From Pomphorhynchus laevis (lineage: Eukaryota > Acanthocephala > Palaeacanthocephala > Echinorhynchida > Pomphorhynchidae): a DNA stretch of 64,000 nucleotides. The position numbers were made by a program, and so were the translations under genes. Numbering within the stretch: the first letter of the stretch is position 1; each line of letters begins with the position of its first letter. The stretch is from contig WNNJ02001419.1 in the NCBI GenBank assembly GCA_012934845.2, positions 1-64,000 of the forward strand, in the 5' to 3' direction. This document shows, piece by piece, positions 23,601-32,600 of this stretch. The notes under the pieces were generated by a model. The model ran no database searches. It was given only the letters and a program-made list of their open reading frames with translations, and was not told the origin of the DNA.

Positions 23601-26600
23601 AAAAGTAGTTATATGAATATACATTTCATATTGATTTTATTATTTTTTTATATTTTAATTGGAAGCTAAAAACTTACAATTAAAAAGTGGATCTCAACTA
23701 TTAGTCAAATATGACAATTTCCATTCATCAACAATAATGATAAAACATAAAGAGTGTACTTTAATTTTTTCAAATATAAAAAATATTTTTTAATATAATT
23801 TATAATATTTTATAATTTGTTTAATATTTTATAATAATTTAAAATTTTATTTTATGTTTTTATATAAATATAATTAATTTTTTTAAATTTAAAATAAAAA
23901 ATTATATTTAAAAATTTTTGATTTATTATTTTTTTTCTGTTTTTTCATTTGTTTCAGTGTGTTTTCTATCCCGTTGATACAGAGAATTGAAATTGAAATT
24001 CCTGAGTGCAGTATAGGTGGTTCGCGGATGACGCCCATTTCGTGGGAAGTGCTGATGAGCTACCCAAAGTGTGGAACTTAATACGCAATATAGGCCCACA
24101 GTATGGTTATTTTTTTAAACGAAAATAAGTGCCGATTGGTGCACAAAGGTTGTCACTGAGTAGTTTCACGGTTATTCGCTGAATCAAACTTACTTGATCT
24201 GTAATTGGAACGGAGGAATTCGTATCAGAGTTTGTGTACAGTAAGACGGCTAAGTGGATTTCAATGATCTTGAACCTAACTCGAGTTGCCAAGGAGAGTC
24301 CGCATATTGCATTTACTGCACTTACTCAATCTTTGCAGTTTAGATGGAATTTCCTCCGGCGTACATGCACGTTGAATGAGTCTCAGCTGAAGTGCATTTT
24401 AAATGCTTTACGTAGAAATCTGATTCCTGTCATCCTGGGCACTTAGATGGACGAAAAGCTCGAAAACAATATTCAGCTCCCCTTCCTATTTGAAGGTCTT
24501 AGTATTGCAATCCCTTATTGAAATACGGAAGTAGAGTATAATTGTTCGCGAGAGATGTGTAGATCTTTGTTGGAAGGCGCCACAGGTGAAAACCTTATGC
24601 TGGCTCAGGAGGTTATAGCATCACGCTTACGGAGTGAGAGTGAGTGATTCATAGGTTGAACTTGTCAGCTGCCAATTAATGTGTGAACCGGGATCCGTCA
24701 TATTGGATTACTCCGCGTGCAAAGGCGCTTCGACATGACTTTCGTCTAAACCCATCGTAAATAAGGGTCAGCTTTTAAATAAGCAGCAATTCCAGGATGC
24801 TGTGGTAGTGAGGTACGGTCTTCGACCGATAGACGTACCATCAAAATGTTCATGCGGACAAAATTTCGATGTTACGCATTCATTGGCTTGCCAAATTGGT
24901 GGTATGCTGACAATTCGTCATAATGTTATTCGTGATATTTTGGCAAATTAACTGTCATACATTTGTAGCAATGTTTCGATCAAGCCCGGCCTCCAGCCAG
25001 TTTCAGATGGACTCATTTTTGAGGCTCAAAGCACATCTATAGATATCGGAGCGCGTCTCGATATTGGTTGCGGCGGTTTCTCAGGTGATAGAACGGAGCG
25101 GTCCTTATTGGACATTTGCATATTTAGTCACCTTGCTCCGTCCTATTCATCGAAACCAATATCGAATCACTTCCGTTATCACGAGCAGCGGAAAATTGCC
25201 AGGTACGGCTAAAGAGTGTCGAGAATGGAGAATGCTGTTTTCATTCCTGTGATTTTTGCAACAAATGGTGGAATGAATTGATCCGCGTCCGTCCTTTTGA
25301 AACGAATCGCGATGCTATCTTCTTTGCGCCGGAACTTTACGTTTAACGAGAGCATTCGTTCTATTAAGACTAAAATAGGTTTCGCCCTTGCTAAGATGAC
25401 TTCTGCCTGCATTCGGGGTGATCGTTCCACACGAGGGCATCCAATTCGACGTTGAACTGCATCGTAATTTTTTGTGTTTATCTAATAATATTATTAATTT
25501 TATTACTGGGCCCATTTGCGGGTAACCGTGAAATGTGTAATTTTCGAATAATTATGAAATAATTAAAAAAAACTTTTAAAAGTTTCTTAAATATTTTATG
25601 TGATCTATTTCTTATTGTAAATTATTGATTTTTCATACGAAGGTCGAAGTAGATGACTGAAAGCTCAAAAAATTGTTATATTTAACAATGATGTAGTGAT
25701 TTATTAAAGCCATTCCGCCTTTCGGCTTGGGCATATAAAAAAGATTATAAGATAACAAATATAAAGTCAGAACAGTTGTCTTTCTTCTTATTTCTTTAGC
25801 TGTGTAAAATTTCATTGATTGGCTCAAATTGATTGTACGTGACACAGGTACGCATCGTCAGCCGAAATAAGCCTATAAGCCTACCCCCACTTCAGCGTAT
25901 CTATTGTTTTTAAAGATAAACAAGACAAATGAGCACAGGAAAATACATGTAAGAGTGATGAGCATGCTGTGTTGCGAAAACAGCATACACAATTTGATGA
26001 TCGTTCATGTATGATTCTTCCTTTTTTACAGAACTTAGGGTGATATCCGTCAAGCGAATCTCTCCAGATAAAATTGCGCTTACTTGCGAGAGGGATACGC
26101 CAGGCTGGTTGATGAAAAGCAGGAGTCTGATAGATATCCTGATCAAGTTTAAGTACTTTGCCGTAGAATAAATTTAGATTTTTAAGAAAACCATCAGTCA
26201 ATGGAAGATTCATCTCTTTCTGAAATGAAACTGATAAATGAGGCAGCCTTGCTAGAACTTGAACAACCCTGGATAAAGTTTTTGGAGATACGCCTACCAA
26301 CCTTTTTATAAATCTTGACAGGCACTTATCTAACTGGTAAAAGTTTTCTGAAGTCAAGTCTACTCAATACAAGCTAGTCCATATTGTAGTCTTGGAAGCA
26401 ACATTATATAAAAATATAGTAACCCTGCCTCAAAAGATAATTTGCCTAGTTCGGACAGTTCAGATGTTGCCTTCACAATTTTATCACATTTAAGTTCAAA
26501 ATGTTAAGAAAAAGACCATCTAGATGTGATTAACATTCCAAGATACAGATACTTCGATTCAAAATCGAGCGGAGCGTCTTGATAGCATAGAATGTCCGAT

Positions 26601-29600
26601 CGACTTAGTCGACCTCCTCTTCGGAACTTAATTACCTTAGACTTTTCACGGTTCACTCGAATACGATTAGTAAAACAGAACGCTGAGATCGAGTTTAAAG
26701 CTACTTTGGCATTAGAAATAGATTTGGAAATAATAGCAAGATCATCTGCATATAATACACATAAAATATCTAAAAGATTGTGACTTAGACTGCTAGGAAG
26801 ATCAGCAATGAAGAAACTGAATAACAAAGGACTTAGAGGGTTGCCCTGAAGGATACCACGATTGGCAAGAAACTCATTTGAATAATTTATGCTGTCAAAA
26901 ATGCGAAGAACGTTTGGTTGCAAAATAGAATTCAATAAATAAAGAAGAGGACCGCCTAAACCTACACTACGCGCTCACTTTTAAGAGTTTTCTATCAACT
27001 GAGTCTAAAGCTTTTTGGAAATCAATAAAAATAACATAAATAGATCGATGTTGTTGAAATGCGTCTATTACAGATCGTCTAACAGTGTTTATTGCATCTG
27101 TCGTTGATCTATTAGGTCGAAAACCATACTGCTCTTCTGGGAGAGAATCATGACAATGTTGAATTAATCTGGAAGCAATAACGTGTGTTAAAAATTTATA
27201 GCAATGATTCAGAAGTGTAATTCCATATTTAACAATTATGTTACCTCTAATTCCTCCAATTATTTTGACTACTAGACTATTAATTGATAGTCTAATAATT
27301 ATTTATCTCGACTAATGTTGTCTCGCTTTACTGTTGTTGGTATTTCCGGATAGCACAAGTGTGACCCTGCTATACCCATTAATCCTCTTATCAGCACAGA
27401 TGTAAGCTAGCACAAGTAACATGTTTGCCAATACGACTGACGCTTACGCAATCACAACTGATTTTATTTTGCCTCAGTGATTCTACCACGAGTTAAGATC
27501 AGCTAAGATTTCACTAGAATTTATCTACAAATTTAAATTCGTCTACATTCGTATTTGTTGAATTAATTATATTTAATTCCAAGAGATTACAACAATCTAA
27601 ATAGTATTTGATCCAGTGTTTTATGTAATATTTCAACTTTTTGTATTCAATGTTATGCAGTTCATGTAATTGATATTATCGGCCTTAAATTTTTTTTCAG
27701 AGCGACTGAAATTTTTTTCAGAGGTAATCTCGCCCAGCTAACTCAACACAATGCAGAGTACTCGTGAGCCTTTTTCACTGAATATCCTTCAGTGGAATTC
27801 GGGAGGTGCTATTGCCCTTAGACTTCTATCTAATAGAGATGCAGATGTTATAGTCCTCCAGGAAACGCGGTCTATCCGTCTCCCCCAGGACATTACTCGA
27901 TTCGTCCCTAAGCACATTTGTTCCCACCATACTCCGTACATAACACCGCCGCACTCCTTTTCATCTCTAGGTCTTTTAACCTTAGTTAAATGCTCCTTAA
28001 GGTCTTCCTTCCTACTAAACTATTTTTATCAAGCCCTGTCTTGTTTAGTTATTTCACTCTGTAATAACGGTAAAAGCCTCAGTCTAGCCAATGTCTACAT
28101 CCGGCCAGGGGAGATTCACAAGAACCGTGGCATCATGGATAGGATTATAGATAGCTGCTACGACATGGTACTTGGTGATTTCAACGACAGAACTGGTCGT
28201 TGGATAAATGCAGCACTTCGCAGAGCTAGGAACGGTTATCTTATTCACAAACCACCTTCCCCTACCTTTCATTGCATATCAAGAAATTCAATCCACGACA
28301 TTTTACTGCTTCATTCGAGGTGGTTGTTAAAACCCATCTGCACGGAGTAGTTGCGGCAGCAATTGTCCACCTCTAATGACCAAATTCGTTGGAGAATTGA
28401 GGAAGATATTTTGCTTCGAAGAAGGTTTCACTTTGATCCGATCAGAGTGGTCTTCTTTCAAGCGGCTATCCAACTCTTTCCCAGAATAGAAAATGAGAGT
28501 CTGACCGAATTTAATACCAACCTCTTTTCGCAAGCTACCGCGATTTTATCGACTACCTATAAAGGTCGTATATACAATCCCACTCCAACAAAACTAAAGG
28601 TCCTAGCGAAACTGATTAACCTTCCTAATCTCTCTATTTCTGCAAGACAGGCTCTCTCGAATGAATACTGGAGCACTAGATATAGGTTCCAGCTGAGTAA
28701 GGATAGGACGAGTATTGCTAGCCTTAGTCTTTCTCTGTCTTCCTTTTGGAAGATTTTCAAGAAGTTTGTTTGCTGGAAGGATAGAGCATTGGGTTGGATA
28801 GGGAATGTAGGCCTTGATAAAGTTTTGGAGGAGTCACTAGCCCTACACAACTATGGAGCCACTCAATTTCCTCAACCAATCCCGCCTTGGTGTAACTTCA
28901 GGAGTAGGGATCCATCTGTTACGAATATCCTTAACTCCTGGGGTCCACTCCTGGGCACCTCCAAATCCGTCGCTCCACTTTCTTCTCGGGCCTGTCAGCT
29001 TTTGACAGCTGATCAGAGAAGAGAGGTGGCCGTCACAATGCTTTTAGCCTCCCCATCCGATGTAGCAGGCATCGATATTAGGAAGCGTGTTTTTATTCCT
29101 AAGTAAAAAATCCTGCTCATGCCCTAAAAATCTGCGACCCATTTCGATTCAAAATGCCCTCGTGTCGATTTACGAAAAAGCGCTTGCGCGTAAAATCCGC
29201 GATTATTTAAGTAGGTGTAATTTGACCCCCCCCCTATTTTCATGGGTTCAAGCGACTCAAAGGTCGCTCGGTCCATTCAGCAGTTTGTGAGGTGGAGCAG
29301 TTTTGTCGGGATAATAGCCATCGTCTATTTGTGGCTATTTTCCTTGACTTTTCTGCTGCATTTGACCGCATCTCCATTCCCTTTGTGATATCTTCTCTCA
29401 GGTCCCTCGGATTGCCTGCGAGAATTGTTAACAGGATGGAGATCCTGTTGTATACCAAGCGATTATTCTATGAGGACGACCCTGATGCACATCAGTTCTA
29501 CCCTATTACGGGTGTACCTTAAGGATCCCCACTTTCTCCTATCTTATATCTTGCTCCCTCCAGTAATCTAATCATAATATTTAAACGCGAACAACGTCTT

Positions 29601-32600
29601 GTTGTGTACGCTGATGACACCACAGTTCTGTTCACTGGACGCAGGTGTAAAGACGTAGTCTCTGACATCAGCCGTTTCTTTTTAAGATAAATATATCAGT
29701 TACCGATATCTAACCCTTTTTGTAAACTTCGCCAAATCGCAGGCGGTTGTCTTTCATGACACCCCTTGCAACAAAGCAGAAACTTAAGATATTAGCACTC
29801 TCTGCGCTATCCTCCATATTTGCCTTTGAACCACTTCCCACCTTCACAAGTCGAGCAAAATACCTGGGGTTCACCGTTACGGTGAACTGGTCGGCGAAAA
29901 CTGACCTGGATATACTCATACCTATCCTAAAGAAAGCTAGGTGGGCCTTGAAACGGGCTCAGCATTTGTCGTTGAAAGAGAAAACCTAGGTGCGCCTTTG
30001 GTGCATTTGGGTTATCTCGGAATTAGTCTTCTTCTCAAGAGGACATCCCCCAGAGCAAAGGCTTAGGTTTCTTAAGCTCTTCGTCTCTCGTTTACCCAGC
30101 ATAGTCCGCGCTGATTGAATTCTTTGGGAGGTGAGAGACTCCGGGTGGTTCAGTCGGAAGGTGGCGTGTTGGATCGGTTGGCGGGCTCAGATGCCCCTGG
30201 ATCTGTGGCCGTAGTTTGGAAGTGTAAGACGGAAGAAAATGACCGATTGAATTGACTAACTACTTTTTTAGTGACTGTTTTTCTGTTTTGCATGTTTCTC
30301 CTCTATTTTTCTATTTAAGAAAATCTTTATTATTATATCATATGTGCATTCGATGGAATCAAATTTACACCTATCAAGTAAAACAGCTCCATCAGGAAAC
30401 GCATATACATAATGAGAATTTACAAATAAGAGAAACTGTGAAGTTCCTATGGAAACTTAACTCCACTCGAAACGACACCGTATGAATTTATATTCCAATT
30501 GGTGCATTGGGAACACATTTCAAAGCGTTACATAATCCGTCTGACCATTTAAATAGTTACAAGAAGGCGAGGAAACAGGAATATTTATTTGATTTCAAAA
30601 ATCTAATATTTCGACGGCACTACGGCACGTCATCTTCAGGGATTAAGTAGCTTTAATCAAGAATTTTTTAACCAGTGATTTTTAAATGGTTTAAAATTCT
30701 TGATTAAAGATACTTATAACCCTGAATATGACGTGCCGTAGTGCCGTCGAAATATTGGATTTTTGTAATCAAATAAATATTCCTGTTTCCTCGCCTTCTT
30801 GTAATAATTCGGATTGAAACAAATTTTCTAATTTAAATAGTAATAACTGTTTTAACTCAAGTTCTATTTCTATTCATAATACACTTGGACATATTCTCTA
30901 GAATGATCTCAACAACTCTAAATCAAACCATATTCTGTCAATGAACTCCAAAATGTTCGAGCATACCTAAATAATCACAAAGCCACCAGTACTGACAATA
31001 TTGCGAATAAACATATTAAAAATACAATTGATATGCTAGGTAATTGGACTGACTAGTTTAACAAAGTTTTCATTTGATACTTGATTCCCAAGTCCTGGCA
31101 GCAATCAGTAGTTAAAGTGCTATATAAGGGTTCTGGCGACTCTTCAAATCCAAATGCATATCACTGCATCACAATACTTAATCATTCTTTCAAATTCTTC
31201 TCATCCGTGAATCCATCATCGGCAAACAACTTAACAACATACGGGCCATCATCGACATTACATCGTGTGTTGTTACTGAATAAAGTGTGCATTTTTGATA
31301 GTATTTCTGTCTCCGCTCCAATCATTCAACACAAAGGAGTCATGGAAGATGACCCACTGAGTACGCTTTTTTCTCACTCTTTAACGGAGATTTACAAGCT
31401 TACTTGCCAACGACACCACCCTGCTCAAAAATTATTTCTTTTCGACGACGACCTGCTAATACTTTTTGACACTATTCAAATCGCGCAATATCGACTCAAC
31501 CTAAACTATATCAAAAATGACCTTATTGTCCACATTTTGAAGACCAAAGTCATCAAATTTCGCCATGAAGGACGCCTTTCTAATTCTCATAATGTTTTGC
31601 TAATCTTTTTCTCTCGTTTACCCAGTATAGTCCGCGCCGATTGAATTCTTCGGGAGGTGAGAGACCCCGGGTGGTTCAGTCGGAAAGCGGCGTGTTGGAT
31701 AATACTTTATCATACTTATGATAAAGTATTATCGTCCACTTACGCATATCGAAAACTTTCAAATTTATCCTTACATGGTGCCCTTCGATTTTTTAGGTTA
31801 TGATAAAACCCTTGACAACTTACGCCCTATATGTAATATGGTCCGACCTTTCAATAAAATTTATCAGCAATCGCATTGATTAAATCCCTATCTGTATACT
31901 ATCGACAACATTTCACTTTCCCTAAAACATACCCATTTAAACAAAACACTGAAGAATTCACTACTAAGCTCTTTGCACTTGAAATAACTCCAACCTCAAA
32001 TAACTAGAAATCACTAGTTATTGTGGCATAAACCACACTCAAAAAAGGCCACATACTAAACATTTTTATGTTGTCGCTGTCAACGATGACAAAATCATCA
32101 TCGCTGTGCGTTTCATTTTCGTCTACAAACTAAAGGAAGAATATATATACAAACTACAGATTTGCAAAAAACAATTAACACAAATGGTCTATTAATAATA
32201 ACAATAATAGGTTTGTGCTAAATAGTGAAATATTTAATTTTTTATTAAAGTAGAGTAGTTTGTTAGTTTTTGGTTAACATGATTTTTTTTCTTAAAAAAG
32301 TCATTTTGGAAAATGCATCACATAATAAGTAAAACTGACAATTATATAGGTGTTAATTATATGAAATTATATATTTCATAAAATAAAATATATATATTTT
32401 ATATTACAATTATTTTAATTAATTTTATACTACCGCAAAACTTAAAATATATCAAATTAATGAAAACAGAATAAACTCGTAAACAACATTTTATATAATA
32501 TTAAATATTTCGATAAGATAGATATATTATAAAGATATATTATAATATTATTTCTTCAAATAATATTATTATTTGAAGATATAATATTATATATTAATAT

